A DNA stretch of 64,000 nucleotides from Methanosarcina horonobensis HB-1 = JCM 15518 (GTDB lineage: Archaea > Halobacteriota > Methanosarcinia > Methanosarcinales > Methanosarcinaceae): the NCBI RefSeq assembly GCF_000970285.1, contig NZ_CP009516.1:2521036-2585035 (forward strand), given 5' to 3'. Below, in pieces: positions 36,073-47,941 of this stretch (positions are counted from its first letter, which is position 1; each line of letters starts with the position of its first letter). The position numbers and the translations under genes were made by a program. The notes under the pieces are model-generated. The model was not told the DNA's origin and ran no database searches. It saw nothing but the letters and a program-made list of their open reading frames with translations.

Positions 36073-36411
36073 ATGGAGCCGAAACTGTCATCGGATTTGC
36101 TCCGAGGCCACACGGAAACCATAGTGCTTGGAATCCTGCTTAAGCGGGATATGTACGGCTTTGAAATCTACAACACGATTTTGGAACGTACCGGCGAGAA
36201 GTACGAATTGAAAGAGACTACGTTGTATTCAAGCTATAAGCGGCTTGAAAAAGAAGGCTGCATCACCTCGTATTGGGGCGACGAAACACAGGGAGCCAGA
36301 AGGAAATATTACCGTATCACGGAGAAAGGCTGTGAACTCTACCAGCAGAACAAATTGGACTGGGAGTTTACGCAAACGATTATCAATGATTTGTTGAAGG
36401 AGGAAGAATGA
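36073..36411 (+). CDS. PadR-family transcriptional regulator
   Basis: A 112-residue PadR protein: winged-helix region RGHTETIVLGILLKRDMYGF, KETTLYSSYKRLEKEGCITS, and QGARRKYYRITEKGCELYQQ. The ATG at 36073 has a well-spaced AAGGAGG; an earlier ATG at 36067 is too close. PadR repressors usually control the operon they lead. Its stop overlaps the ATG of the next gene. Base composition is less AT-biased than most surrounding genes and the family arrangement (PadR + DUF1700-type membrane protein) is common in Firmicutes, so transfer from bacteria is likely. Confidence 0.9.
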   Translation: MEPKLSSDLLRGHTETIVLGILLKRDMYGFEIYNTILERTGEKYELKETTLYSSYKRLEKEGCITSYWGDETQGARRKYYRITEKGCELYQQNKLDWEFTQTIINDLLKEEE

Positions 36412-37295
36412 TGGACACTCAAAAATATGTTGACGGTCTGTTTTCCGGATATGAGGAAACGCCTGCCCTCACTGATTTCAAAGAGGAATTGCGGAGTAAT
36501 CTGGACGACAGGATCGCAAATCTCATAAAAAAAGGTATGTCGGAACAAACAGCTTTCGCCAAAGCCACAACGGAACTTGGTGACGTATCTGTGCTGGCAG
36601 ATGAAATCAGTTTTAAGAAGAAGAAAGAAGTATTTTCAGAAGTATACCTGAAAACCAAAAACTATATGAAATTATGGCAGAAGATCGGCTACACATTAGC
36701 GGGCGGACTGATGGCGCTCGGCATTATCATCTCTCTGCTGGCTTATTTTGCATCCGGTGATATTGTTGCCGGTCTTGGCGTTCTCATAGTGTTCTTTATC
36801 GTACCCGTGTGCGGCTTTGTATTCCTCGGCCTGACGCAGGAAACCGCCAGAAATATTCCTATGAATTGGAAACGGGCGCTCATTTATGTGGCGGCTGTGG
36901 GTGTCATTCTGTTTGGGCTTGTTGTTTTTGCCATATTATTCTTTGAAGAGAATGGCGTTGACAGAACGCTTGCGTCCATTGGCTCGCTGATACCTTTTGT
37001 TTTGCCCGGCTCCGTAGTCCTAGCTTTTTTGCTCCTTACCGAAAAGAACAGGCATAAGCCTTGGGTCGTTGAGCAGCAAGCGGTTTGGGCGGAGCGAATG
37101 AAAGATCAATTAGCTGATCCATATGCCGCGTCAAGATTCGGTCTGTTCTCCGGCGCATTGTGGATATTTGCCATTGCGTTATTCGCTGGATTGGGATTCC
37201 TGATCGGCTTTCAGTATTCATGGCTGGTGTTTCTTTTCGCTGTCTCAGGACAGCTTTTGATTCAAGCGTTTACGACGCCAAAAATCGAAAAATAA
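36408..37295 (+). CDS. Membrane protein with N-terminal permease-prefix-type domain
   Basis: A 295-residue protein: an N-terminal soluble domain of the permease-prefix/DUF1700 type (about 1-85, with TDFKEELRSNLDDRIANLIK and FAKATTELGDVSVLADEI), then about six hydrophobic segments (97-120, 125-148, 160-185, 195-215, 245-265, 267-285). The PadR gene before it overlaps by ATGA, so the two are translated together. In bacteria such PadR-linked proteins respond to envelope stress. The exact role here is unknown. Confidence 0.8.
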   Translation: MMDTQKYVDGLFSGYEETPALTDFKEELRSNLDDRIANLIKKGMSEQTAFAKATTELGDVSVLADEISFKKKKEVFSEVYLKTKNYMKLWQKIGYTLAGGLMALGIIISLLAYFASGDIVAGLGVLIVFFIVPVCGFVFLGLTQETARNIPMNWKRALIYVAAVGVILFGLVVFAILFFEENGVDRTLASIGSLIPFVLPGSVVLAFLLLTEKNRHKPWVVEQQAVWAERMKDQLADPYAASRFGLFSGALWIFAIALFAGLGFLIGFQYSWLVFLFAVSGQLLIQAFTTPKIEK

Positions 37296-37335
37296 AGACC
37301 GCTCTATAAAGCGGGAATAGACGAGGAAGATTTTT

Positions 37336-37824
37336 ATGAAGGTCAAGAATAGCAAAGCAATGAAATGGCTCCGGGCATTTCATATTCTAACCTCATCTGT
37401 TTGGTTTGGAGGAGTTGTCGCCATTGGTGCGTTAGCCTGGATTTGCTTTTTTAGATTGGAAGAAGCGACTTTTCTAACAGTCGCTCCATTAGTGCCTGAA
37501 CTCTTTCCCACAGTGATTGCGCCGGCGGCGCTGCTGATCATTGCTCAAGGCATATTCTATGGCTTTTTTACCGGTTGGGGATTCCTTAAGCACAGATGGG
37601 TTATCTTAAAATGGATAGGTACATTTTTATTGTTTTTATTAACAGGAATGGGCACGGTTGGCCAAATGTTTTCGACAATTCAAAAAGTTGAAATGAATGG
37701 CTTTACCGGCGGTCTTGCGGATGGCGGCATGGTGTTGTTGTTTATCGCCATGCAAATTCTGATTATGGGAATCATGATTTGCGTGTCGGTGTTTAAGCCG
37801 TTCGGTAAAAAAGCAAAGGTATAA
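37336..37824 (+). CDS. Four-helix membrane protein (CopD/DUF2269-like)
   Basis: A 162-residue integral membrane protein with four hydrophobic segments (about 10-30, 45-70, 82-103, 130-152). The opening WLRAFHILTSSVWFGGVVAI resembles the CopD/DUF2269 pattern in which a His and a W-x-GG motif lie in the first helix. It follows the PadR-linked membrane gene by 40 bp and is probably the third gene of that operon. The function is not known; heme or copper handling is possible from the His, but unsupported. Confidence 0.7.
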   Translation: MKVKNSKAMKWLRAFHILTSSVWFGGVVAIGALAWICFFRLEEATFLTVAPLVPELFPTVIAPAALLIIAQGIFYGFFTGWGFLKHRWVILKWIGTFLLFLLTGMGTVGQMFSTIQKVEMNGFTGGLADGGMVLLFIAMQILIMGIMICVSVFKPFGKKAKV

Positions 37825-38021
37825 GGGGCAGGGAATGAATAATGGCTGCCGCTATACAAGCAGATAAACGAGGTGATTGCCCTTTATTTAATTAATAGGA
37901 CTCCATAAACATTTTCCTTAATAGACTATTTTTAATTTGATCCCCTTTTCTTTCCCCTTTTTTCTTAATTTTTGAGAGAAACCTTTAATATGGATAGTTA
38001 CTATCAATACAGCGGCACCGC

Positions 38022-38116
38022 GGGCTCGTGGGGTAGCCAGGATATCCTAATGGGCTTCGAAGTAAAGTTGTTTACGAAGATACCCATTGACTCGTGTTCG
38101 AATCGCGGCGGGCCCG
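38022..38116 (+). tRNA. tRNA-Arg (anticodon TCG) with a 21-nt intron
   Basis: Acceptor GGGCTCG pairs with CGGGCCC (one wobble), discriminator G, T-loop TTCGAAT closed by TCGTG/CGCGG, anticodon stem ATGGG/CCCAT. The loop CT-TCG-A is interrupted after A37 by 21 bases (38061-38081) whose GTAAA/TTTAC forms a hairpin; CTTCG of the anticodon side pairs with CGAAG of the intron, giving the bulge-helix-bulge cut by archaeal splicing endonuclease. Length is 95, mature length 74. CCA is not encoded. A TATA-like TTTAATATGG lies about 35 bases upstream (37984-37993). Confidence 0.88.
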
Positions 38117-38314
38117 CTAATCAATTTTCTTCTTGTCCTTAGTCTCAGAGTGCATTCTGTCAGTATTGCTTTTTTCAGGGAATTTTTAGTCCGTAGTCTC
38201 AATATATTAACTATGCAGGTCAGAAAAGAGGAGTCAATTATAGGCAAAATGGACTTATTGCATTTTAATTGAAAACACTATTAGAAGAATCAATAATGGA
38301 GAAAAATCGCTTTA

Positions 38315-38407
38315 CCGTGGACTCTACTACATCCTGATACTGCAGTCAAGAACTGGAATAAAGTACTCCGGAAAGAAGGGGTACTTATCGTCATAGATGG
38401 GCTTTAG
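38315..38407 (+). pseudogene. Methyltransferase remnant
   Basis: A short frame reading PWTLLHPDTAVKNWNKVLRK then EGVLIVIDGL-stop, which corresponds to the region between SAM motifs II and III of class I methyltransferases (usual form LWTLPxPxxALxEWxRVLxxGG). Neither end of the gene is present. The next codons, in another frame, read ALVPPKKTIEYLRKA-stop, perhaps its shifted tail. Not functional. Confidence 0.6.
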
Positions 38408-38444
38408 TTCCGCCGAAAAAAACAATTGAGTATCTCAGGAAGGC

Positions 38445-38845
38445 ATGATTTAAGATCTGGAGGATGGCTTCTACGTCCGAAGAGGAGTTTTCATAAAAGA
38501 ACAGAATGTGCTAGAAGAAGAGGAGTTTGACGAAGCGGACCTGAGGTCTCATCACGTAGTTGTGTATTCAGAGAGCAGGCATGTAGCTACAGGCAGGCTT
38601 TTTAAAACTGGAAAAAATTGGCTTATTGGAAGAATGCAGTCCTTAAAGAGTACAGAGAAAAACATGCAGGAAAACTCGTTGTGGAGAAACTTATGGAAAG
38701 GACTGCCGAACTCGATGCAGGAGATATCTACATTCACGCACAGACTCATGCAGTCAGTTTTTACGAGAAGTTTGGATTTGTCGCTTATGGAGATACTTTT
38801 CTTGAAGCTAACATAGAGCATATTTCAATGATAAAAAAGATGTAG
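38445..38845 (+). pseudogene. GNAT acetyltransferase with a stop and a frameshift
   Basis: From the ATG at 38445 the third codon is TAA (38451-38453), after which DLEDGFYVRRGVFIKEQNVL, EEEEFDEADLRSHHVVVYSE and VATGRLFKTGKNWLIGRM follow in the same frame. A frameshift near 38620 moves the remaining half (VLKEYREKHAGKLVVEKLME, SFYEKFGFVAYGDTFLE, HISMIKKM, stop TAG) to another frame. The pattern FVKEQ...SFYEKxGF matches YitI/ElaA-like GNATs. It lies next to a methyltransferase remnant, so the locus around the tRNA is decaying. Confidence 0.8.
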
Positions 38846-41170
<2,325 letters not shown>

Positions 41171-41178
<8 letters not shown>

Positions 41179-41512
41179 CAAGCAGCCAGAGAAACCTTTG
41201 AAGGGCAAGTCACAGCATCTTGCCCGTCAGGTTGGGACAAAAGCTGAACGCAAACTCAGGGCTCAACGCCACGTAGATCGAACTATCTGGCTTGGTTTGG
41301 GCATGATGGGGCTCATAGGCTGGTCTGTAGCAGTTCCGACGCTAATCGGAGCTGCACTTGGGCTCTGGTTAGATGCGCACTATCCAGCAAGCTTTTCCTG
41401 GACGCTCACGATGCTGATTATCGGCCTGTTTATAGGTTGCTTGAATGCATGGCACTGGGTGGTTAAGGAGCATAAGGAAATGCAAGAGGAACAGGAGGAT
41501 TATAATGAATGA
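41171..41512 (+). CDS. atpQ: N-ATPase accessory subunit AtpQ (AtpI-like)
   Basis: A 113-residue protein with a basic N-terminus (about 1-38) and two transmembrane helices (about 42-65 and 75-96), GLWLDAHYPASFSWTLTMLI between them, and a charged tail. This is AtpQ of N-ATPase operons, related to AtpI and thought to help assemble the c ring. Its start lies inside the end of atpC (8-base overlap) and its end covers the atpR start. Sits in the membrane. Function is taken from the family. Confidence 0.88.
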
Positions 41513-41819
41513 AATTTTTAATCTTATCCTGGCTCTGGTAGCTGGTTTTTTACTCGGAGCTGTTTTCTTCGGCGGTCTCTGGTGGACTGTTCAGAAAGGA
41601 CTTTCATCCAAAAGACCTGCATTCTGGTTCTTCGGTAGCCTGCTGTTGCGGACAAGCACTGCCATAGCTGGATTCTACTTTGTTTCGAACGGCCATTGGG
41701 AGAGGCTGCTAATATGCATGTTTGGGTTTTTTATTATGCGCCATATAGTAGTCAGACTCACAAGGCTGCCTGAGGAAGATCCGAATCAACTGATAAAGGA
41801 GGCCAGTAGTGCGACTTAG
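41505..41819 (+). CDS. atpR: N-ATPase accessory subunit AtpR
   Basis: A 104-residue membrane protein with three hydrophobic helices (about 5-28, 36-58, 64-85) and a polar C-terminal tail (RLPEEDPNQLIKEASSAT). The motif FGSLLLRTSTAIAGFYF with a buried Arg is typical of AtpR, specific to N-ATPase operons and absent from ordinary F-ATPases. The ATG at 41505 follows AGGAGG; it overlaps atpQ by 8 bases and atpB by 11. Its role, possibly in c-ring assembly, is inferred from the family. Confidence 0.87.
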   Translation: MNEIFNLILALVAGFLLGAVFFGGLWWTVQKGLSSKRPAFWFFGSLLLRTSTAIAGFYFVSNGHWERLLICMFGFFIMRHIVVRLTRLPEEDPNQLIKEASSAT

Positions 41820-42498
41820 TCCTGATGAGCTAATTTTCTGGCAGTATGGCTTTATCAAACTCAATGCCACGATTGTATATACCTGGGGGCTTATGCTTGT
41901 AATGACGGTTGGCTCAAAAACCATTACAAGCAAACTCTCTACCGGTCTGGAACGTTCTCATTGGCAAAACATTTTGGAAATTATTGTCACAGGCATCCTG
42001 AAACAAATTGAAGACGTTGGTCTGGATCAGCCGAAGAAATACCTAGGTTTTTTGGGCACGCTCTTCCTTTTAATTGCCGTAGCCAATCTCTGTATCATAA
42101 TCCCAGGCTATGAACCGCCAACAGGATCTCTCTCAACTACAGCTGCACTTGCATTATGCGTGTTTGTAGCCGTGCCAATTTTCGGCATTGAGGAGCAAGG
42201 AATAGTTAATTACCTGAAGTCCTACACAGAGCCGACGATCATCATGCTGCCGTTTAATATTATTAGTGAAATTTCTCGCACGCTGGCTCTGGCAATCCGT
42301 CTGTTCGGTAACATCATGAGCGGCTCGATGATCGTTGCAATTCTGCTGACCATTACGCCGTTCATCTTTCCGGATCTCATGATTGTTCTTGGTCTGCTCG
42401 TTGGTATGGTACAGGCCTATATCTTCAGCATCCTGGCTACAGTTTACATTGCTGCCGCTACGCGAACCAGCAGGTCAAGACGTAAAACTGGAGTCTAA
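41809..42498 (+). CDS. atpB: N-ATPase subunit a
   Basis: A 229-residue membrane subunit a starting at GTG 41809 behind AAAGGAGG. About six transmembrane helices. The essential arginine is R164 in ALAIRLFGNIMSGSM, the rotor-facing motif of subunit a; ISEISRTLAL precedes it. Together with the c ring it forms the ion path through the membrane. It overlaps atpR and is followed by atpE after 37 bases. The C-terminal TRTSRSRRKTGV is unusually basic. Confidence 0.93.
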   Translation: MRLSPDELIFWQYGFIKLNATIVYTWGLMLVMTVGSKTITSKLSTGLERSHWQNILEIIVTGILKQIEDVGLDQPKKYLGFLGTLFLLIAVANLCIIIPGYEPPTGSLSTTAALALCVFVAVPIFGIEEQGIVNYLKSYTEPTIIMLPFNIISEISRTLALAIRLFGNIMSGSMIVAILLTITPFIFPDLMIVLGLLVGMVQAYIFSILATVYIAAATRTSRSRRKTGV

Positions 42499-42535
42499 GA
42501 ATTGAAACAATAACTCAACAACAGAAGGAAACACT

Positions 42536-42811
42536 ATGGCTTTGGACACTTATTCGACAACAATCGCAGTGGCATCAATTGCCGTCTCTGGCATTACAAT
42601 AGGCATCGGGGTTATCGGGCCCGCAATTGGTGAAGGGCGAGCTGTTGCGACGGCTCTGAGTTCACTGGCACAGCAACCCGATGCTTCCGCAACAATAACC
42701 AGGACTCTGTTCGTGGGATTGGCTATGATCGAGTCTCTGGCTATCTATTGTTTTGTGGTCTCTATGATTCTCATTTTCGCCAATCCGTTCTGGGACCGTG
42801 CACTTACTTGA
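42536..42811 (+). CDS. atpE: N-ATPase subunit c (Na+-type)
   Basis: A 91-residue two-helix proteolipid. Helix 1 contains GPAIGEGRAVATAL with Glu33, helix 2 contains AMIESLAIY with Glu66, Ser67 and Tyr71. Aligned to the Na+-binding c subunit of Ilyobacter (GPGVGQG; AVAESTGIY), Glu33 stands where Gln32 is, and Glu66/Ser67/Tyr71 match ligand positions. The two carboxylates per hairpin are characteristic of N-ATPase, so Na+ coupling is expected from the family; it is not proven here. Strong AAGGAA ribosome site. Confidence 0.94.
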   Translation: MALDTYSTTIAVASIAVSGITIGIGVIGPAIGEGRAVATALSSLAQQPDASATITRTLFVGLAMIESLAIYCFVVSMILIFANPFWDRALT

Positions 42812-42830
42812 TTTATAGAGGAAAATTATC

Positions 42831-43913
42831 ATGCCGCTAATCGATTGGTTCACAGTTATTGCGCAAGTGATTAATTTCCTCATCCTTGTGTGGTTGTTGA
42901 AGCGCTTTCTTTATAAACCCATACTTAACGCCATTGATGCACGTGAGAAGAGGGTAGCAGATGAACTTGCGAATGCAGATACGAAAAAGGCAGAAGCGGA
43001 AAAAGAGAAAGAGGAGTTCAAGCATAAGAACGAGGAGTTCGATCAGCAGCGCAGTGCCCTCTTAAATAAGGCAAAAGAAGACGCAAAAGCTGAACGTCAG
43101 CGGTTTTTTGAAGAAGTAAGAAAAGAAGCCTCCGATTTGAGAGCAAAACAGCAGGAGGCATTAAAGAACGAAGAAGAAAACCTAAGTCAGGAAATCGGTC
43201 GCCGGACCCAGCAGGAAATATTTAGCATAGCGCGAAAAGTACTGGAAGACCTGGCTGGAACCAGTTTGGAAGAACGCGCAGTTGATGTGTTTTCTCAAAG
43301 GATGCGCACTCTGAATGATGAGGAAAAGAAACAGTTAGCTTCAGCACTTGGTGCATCACTAGGGCAGGTGCTCGTTCGTACTGCGTTTGACCTTCCACAG
43401 GAACAGCGTGACTCGATTAAAAAGACGATTAAAGAAACTCTTGGTATAGAAACTCAACCAAAATTCGAGACAGTGCCAGATCTTATCAGTGGTATCGAAT
43501 TAACTACAGATGGACAAAAAGTGGCGTGGAGCATTGCAGACTATCTTACATCTCTGCAAAAAAGTATCGACGAACTGCTGAAAGAGCAGCCAAGAAGTAA
43601 AGCCAGAATCGAGCCTCAAACCGAAAATAACAAACCCAGGTCGGAAAACGAACCAGAAACTGAACAAGAGCCGGAAGCTGAGGCCAATAAACCCGAATCA
43701 AAAACTGAATCAGAAGGTGAAACCAGACCTGAAACTGATTATAATAAGCCCAAATCGAGAAAAGAGCCGGAAGCTGAGGCCAATAAACCCGAATCAAAAA
43801 CTGAATCAGAAGGTGAAACCAGACCTGAAACTGATTATAATAAGCCCAAATCGAGAAAAGAGCCGGAAGCTAAACAGGAACCTGATGCAAAACAAGAATC
43901 TGAGGTTAAATAG
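42831..43913 (+). CDS. atpF: N-ATPase subunit b with a long, repetitive charged tail
   Basis: A 360-residue b subunit. Residues 1-25 form the single transmembrane helix ([20 protein letters not shown]), 30-150 the coiled coil of the stator, and 150-245 a segment that probably covers the delta function, since N-ATPase lacks a separate delta gene ([38 protein letters not shown]). After about 255 the sequence becomes a Glu/Lys/Pro/Ser-rich tail with an exact 32-residue duplication. The frame ends at TAG (43911-43913); in the same frame another 21 codons in the same style follow up to TAA at 43977. Whether the TAG terminates or is decoded as pyrrolysine is open. Confidence 0.92.
   Translation: MPLIDWFTVIAQVINFLILVWLLKRFLYKPILNAIDAREKRVADELANADTKKAEAEKEKEEFKHKNEEFDQQRSALLNKAKEDAKAERQRFFEEVRKEASDLRAKQQEALKNEEENLSQEIGRRTQQEIFSIARKVLEDLAGTSLEERAVDVFSQRMRTLNDEEKKQLASALGASLGQVLVRTAFDLPQEQRDSIKKTIKETLGIETQPKFETVPDLISGIELTTDGQKVAWSIADYLTSLQKSIDELLKEQPRSKARIEPQTENNKPRSENEPETEQEPEAEANKPESKTESEGETRPETDYNKPKSRKEPEAEANKPESKTESEGETRPETDYNKPKSRKEPEAKQEPDAKQESEVK
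43668..43859 (+). repeat. Exact 96-bp tandem duplication inside atpF
   Basis: Copy 1 43668-43763 and copy 2 43764-43859 are identical, and a 12-base third start (GAGCCGGAAGCT) follows. 96 bp equal 32 codons, so the frame stays intact. Perfect identity points to a recent event. Confidence 0.95.
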
Positions 43914-43986
43914 GAATCTGGAGCCAGATTCGAATCTGTGGCTAAGCAGGAGACCAAGTTTAAAACAAAGCCCATATAAAGAGCCA

Positions 43987-45654
43987 ATGAACATGGAACC
44001 TGAAAGTCTTAAGAATATTTTTGATAAAGTTTTCACCGAAATAGGTCAAGCCAGGGAATCAGTAACCCCGAAGCTTGCTCCGCAAGAGGTTGGCAGTATT
44101 TTGACAGTCTCTACAGGCATTGCAAATGTTTCCGGCCTTCCTACTGTAGGCTTCGATGAACTTATAAAATTTCCAGGGGATCTGTTCGGGATCGCGTTTA
44201 ACGTTGATGAAAAAGAAATAGGTACCGTTCTACTGGGTGAATACTCACATCTGCATGCGGGAGATCAAGTTGAACGCACTCGACGGGTTATGGATGTTGC
44301 TGTAGGCGAAGAATTGCTTGGACGAGTTATTGATCCGCTAGGTCGTCCACTTGATGACAAAGGACCAATAGTTACCAGTAAGCGCTTGCCTATCGAACGA
44401 CCCAGTCCGGCAATTATGGATCGATCTCCTGTTACTGTGCCTCTCCAGACAGGTATCAAAGTTATTGATGCTTTAATTCCTATCGGGCGTGGCCAGAGAG
44501 AACTGATTTTAGGGGACCGCCAGACTGGCAAAACCGCAATTGCAATCGATACTATCCTTAACCAGCGCAATTTTAACGTATTGTGTGTTTATTGTGCTAT
44601 TGGTCAGCGTGCATCCGCAGTTGCCAGAGCAGTGGCAAACTTACGGGAAAGGGGTGCAATGGATTACACGATTGTTGTTGTAACTGAAGGCAATGACCCA
44701 TCCGGACTAATCTATATTGCTCCTTATGCTGCGACCAGCATTGCAGAGTATTTTATGGAAGCAGGTCGGGACGTGCTGATTGTTTACGACGATCTTACCA
44801 ATCATGCGCGTGCATATCGAGAACTTTCCCTTTTACTTCGCCGTCCTCCAGGGAGAGAAGCGTACCCAGGTGACATCTTTTATATTCACTCGCGACTGCT
44901 GGAGCGGTCTACGCACCTGCTCAAAGAACTGGGTGGAGGCTCACTCACTGCCCTTCCTATTATCGAAACCGAAGCACAAAATATTTCCGCCTATATTCCA
45001 ACTAACCTGATTTCAATTACAGACGGGCAGATTTACCTCTCACCTTCACTTTTTGAATTGAGTGTGCTTCCTGCAGTTGATGTCGGCAAATCCGTTTCTC
45101 GTGTAGGCGGTAAAGCACAGCTTGCTGCCTATAGGGCAGTGGCTGGAGATCTCAAGCTTGCCTATTCACAATTTGAAGAGCTCGAAGCGTTTACCAGATT
45201 CGGCGCAAGGCTGGATGAAAATACACGAAAAGTAATTGAGCATGGGAGGCGGGTCCGCACCCTCCTGAAGCAACCTCAAAACTCTCCTGTACCCGTGCCC
45301 GATCAGATTGTTATTCTTGTTGCATTGAATGCAAAACTCTTCGACAATGTGCCGCTTGATAAAATGGGAGAGGCTGAGAGTGCCCTCCGCAAGGCAGTGT
45401 CAGATATTCCTTCTGATTTACGCGATCGGTTCAAAGGCGATAAAGAATTGAGCGACAAGGATCGCGAGACTATCCTTGATATCGCCCGCAAAGCACTGGA
45501 GCCTTACCAGCCAAAGCCCAAATCCGAATCCAAGCCGGAAGAAGCTAAAACCGAGGAAAAACATGAGTTAGGGACCCAGACTGAAGAAAAATTGAGTAAG
45601 TCAGAAGCCCAAACTGAAGGAAAGTCCGAGCCGGAAGCTAAGGAGAAATCATGA
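43987..45654 (+). CDS. atpA: N-ATPase alpha subunit with charged C-terminal extension
   Basis: A 555-residue alpha subunit. The frame is open upstream to 43717 but overlaps the atpF tail in another frame, so the ATG at 43987 ([16 protein letters not shown]) is the sensible start. Seen: the beta-barrel ([20 protein letters not shown]), the P-loop GDRQTGKT (176-183), [20 protein letters not shown] and [19 protein letters not shown]. Alpha binds nucleotide without catalysing and alternates with beta. The final 45 residues are an acidic Glu/Lys/Ser/Pro tail ([20 protein letters not shown]) not found in standard alpha subunits. The stop overlaps the atpG start (ATGA). Confidence 0.93.
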   Translation: MNMEPESLKNIFDKVFTEIGQARESVTPKLAPQEVGSILTVSTGIANVSGLPTVGFDELIKFPGDLFGIAFNVDEKEIGTVLLGEYSHLHAGDQVERTRRVMDVAVGEELLGRVIDPLGRPLDDKGPIVTSKRLPIERPSPAIMDRSPVTVPLQTGIKVIDALIPIGRGQRELILGDRQTGKTAIAIDTILNQRNFNVLCVYCAIGQRASAVARAVANLRERGAMDYTIVVVTEGNDPSGLIYIAPYAATSIAEYFMEAGRDVLIVYDDLTNHARAYRELSLLLRRPPGREAYPGDIFYIHSRLLERSTHLLKELGGGSLTALPIIETEAQNISAYIPTNLISITDGQIYLSPSLFELSVLPAVDVGKSVSRVGGKAQLAAYRAVAGDLKLAYSQFEELEAFTRFGARLDENTRKVIEHGRRVRTLLKQPQNSPVPVPDQIVILVALNAKLFDNVPLDKMGEAESALRKAVSDIPSDLRDRFKGDKELSDKDRETILDIARKALEPYQPKPKSESKPEEAKTEEKHELGTQTEEKLSKSEAQTEGKSEPEAKEKS

Positions 45655-46559
45655 CCGAAACCACGCAGAGTCTACGCACAAAGATAGATAGAGCAAACGA
45701 TCTTCAGTCTGTCGTCCGCACTATGAAAGCCCTGGCAGCCTCGAACATAGGGCAATATGAAAAATCGGTTAGTGCTTTATCCGACTATTATCACACAGTG
45801 GAACTGGGTTTAGGCTTATGTTTTCGGAAAATTGCACTCATGCCAGCCCCGGCAGAAGAAAAAGGGCAAAAGAATGCACGTCTCATTGGAGCTGTCGTTT
45901 TTGGTTCGGACCAGGGGCTTGTAGGTCAATTTAATGATATAATAACCGATTACGCGGTCAAGGAACTGAAAGTTTTGACAGGTAAAGTTCAGGTTTGGGC
46001 TGTAGGAGAGCGTGTTTATTCACGCCTGGTAGATGGGGACTTGCAGCCTATTGGACTTTATAATGTGCCAAATTCGGTTAAGGCCATTACCCCACTTATA
46101 GCGCAAATTCTTGTGGAAAATGAGAAATTACGCAGCCAGGATGAAGATGCTGAACTTCATCTATATTACAACCGCCACAAAACCAGAGTTACCTACGAGC
46201 CAGTTAGCCAGCGACTGCTGCCACTTGATGAAACATGGCGAGATGACCTGATCAAACTTTCCTGGCCAACCAAAAACTTGCTGCCTGAGGTAATGGGCGA
46301 TATCACAGAGACCTTGCGAGCACTCATCCGCGAGTACCTTTTCGTTTCGCTTTTTAGGGCATGTGCCGAGTCCCTTGCAAGTGAAAATTCGAGCCGGCTA
46401 GCAGCGATGCAACGCGCAGACAAAAACATTGATGAGTTGCTTAATAATCTTAGAGGAGAATTCTACCGTGTGCGGCAAAGTGGTATTGACGAGGAGCTGT
46501 TTGAAGTTGTTTCAGGTTTTGAAGCACTTTCCAGGTCTCACAGTTCTGAAAGCCGCTAA
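45651..46559 (+). CDS. atpG: N-ATPase gamma subunit
   Basis: A 302-residue gamma subunit, the rotor shaft. N-terminal helix [20 protein letters not shown], the central Rossmann part [20 protein letters not shown], and the C-terminal helix [20 protein letters not shown]. It is the last gene of the operon, overlapping atpA by ATGA. The absence of a separate delta gene fits N-ATPase. The 215-bp spacer after it has no clear terminator, although TATCTAAATGATC-type AT-rich sequence leads into the next gene's promoter. Confidence 0.93.
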   Translation: MTETTQSLRTKIDRANDLQSVVRTMKALAASNIGQYEKSVSALSDYYHTVELGLGLCFRKIALMPAPAEEKGQKNARLIGAVVFGSDQGLVGQFNDIITDYAVKELKVLTGKVQVWAVGERVYSRLVDGDLQPIGLYNVPNSVKAITPLIAQILVENEKLRSQDEDAELHLYYNRHKTRVTYEPVSQRLLPLDETWRDDLIKLSWPTKNLLPEVMGDITETLRALIREYLFVSLFRACAESLASENSSRLAAMQRADKNIDELLNNLRGEFYRVRQSGIDEELFEVVSGFEALSRSHSSESR

Positions 46560-46774
46560 AAATACGGTTGATGTGATTAACTAATGTATCCGGACAAAGT
46601 AAGGAATTTGGAAAAATTAGTTTTGTGAAACGGAACAGGAAGAAAAGTATGAAATTTCCGAATATTATGCATCGAGTAAAAGAACTCTGATATCTAAATG
46701 ATCTAAAAGTCTATCTGAAAATCTCGGGTCTGATTTCTGGATAATTATTTATCATCTGAGTAAAATTATATATT

Positions 46775-47941
46775 ATGAGCTGGTATGCAATAGATGCGGT
46801 GGATAGAGCTTTTACGAGGACAAAAAAAGCTCTTTTCGAACCTTTTGATTTCTGGAAATGGGTAAAGCTTGCAATCATCATTTTTTTCATTGGTAGCATG
46901 GGGTCTAACTACGGAGGCTCCGGAACCCATTATCAACCCTCCGATAACTACGGAAATGATTTTCCAAGTATTGAACCTGGAGATCCTGGAGATATACCTG
47001 ATTTCCCTTCCGGTATATCCGGACTTGGTCTTGGTTATATTGATTCTGTATCTTCCCTGGCAATTATAGCTACTGCATTAGTTTTCTTTATTCTTTTCGT
47101 TCTTCTTTTTTCATATATTTCCAGTGTTATGGAGTTTGTTTTTGTAGAATCTCTGGTAAGGAACGAGGTGCGTCTCCGGGCTTACTTTAAAAAATTCATG
47201 GGAAAGGGTTTCAACCTCCTGCTGATACGTCTGGCCCTGGGACTTATTTTCGTTATACTTTTCGTACTGGCTTTGCTGCCTTTTGTCCCGGTATTTCTTA
47301 CAGAGTCCTCTGACTTTAAAGTGTCTGCTCTCATAGGTGGGATGTTCTGGTTTTTTGGCGTAATTATCCTGCTTGTCCTGATAGGATCAGTCGTAAGCTC
47401 TTTCTTAAGCCTTGCAATCCCTCTTTCTATTTACAGGGAAACAGGAATTCTTTCGGCTTTCCGTATGGTATACAGGAGTTTCAGAAAGAGCTGGCAGGAA
47501 GTGCTTGTTTACTGGTTTATCAGGTTCCTTATTGGAATCGGGATAGCCATCCTGGCACTTATCCTGTTCGGACTGATTATACTGGCGTCGGTGATTATTT
47601 TCCTTATTATTGACGGGGTCCTTTATTTTATCTTCTCGGCTTTAGTATCGGAGCCCTATAGCTGGATACTCCTGATCCCATTCGTGATTGTAGAGATACT
47701 GCTGGTTTTCGTCACTTTGATCTTTCTGAGTGTGCCATTTGCAGTCTACCTGAAGTACCACTTGCTTAGCTTCCTTGAAGCCTGGTTTGCCGGGGCAAAT
47801 ATTCCATTCTTTGACGAATTCAAAGGAAAACCTGAAATAGGGACAGGGACAGAACCAGGCGATATGGAGCAGTCTTCAATGGAACAATATGTGCCGGAAC
47901 CAAACGGGCCGGGATCAGGTGGTCCGGACCCTTCTATCTAA
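46775..47941 (+). CDS. Multi-spanning membrane protein, unknown
   Basis: A 388-residue protein with six to seven transmembrane segments (about 28-45, 95-120, 150-180, 190-225, 250-290, 300-330), a glycine/aspartate-rich extracytoplasmic loop (about 48-85, GGSGTHYQPSDNYGND and EPGDPGDIPDFPSG) and a polar C-terminal tail (EPGDMEQSSMEQYVPEPNGP). The opening WYAIDAVDRAFTRTKKALFE is conserved among related euryarchaeal membrane proteins. The function is not known. Promoter-like TTATATATTATG immediately precedes it, implying a leaderless or very short leader transcript. Separate from the ATPase operon. Confidence 0.8.
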   Translation: MSWYAIDAVDRAFTRTKKALFEPFDFWKWVKLAIIIFFIGSMGSNYGGSGTHYQPSDNYGNDFPSIEPGDPGDIPDFPSGISGLGLGYIDSVSSLAIIATALVFFILFVLLFSYISSVMEFVFVESLVRNEVRLRAYFKKFMGKGFNLLLIRLALGLIFVILFVLALLPFVPVFLTESSDFKVSALIGGMFWFFGVIILLVLIGSVVSSFLSLAIPLSIYRETGILSAFRMVYRSFRKSWQEVLVYWFIRFLIGIGIAILALILFGLIILASVIIFLIIDGVLYFIFSALVSEPYSWILLIPFVIVEILLVFVTLIFLSVPFAVYLKYHLLSFLEAWFAGANIPFFDEFKGKPEIGTGTEPGDMEQSSMEQYVPEPNGPGSGGPDPSI

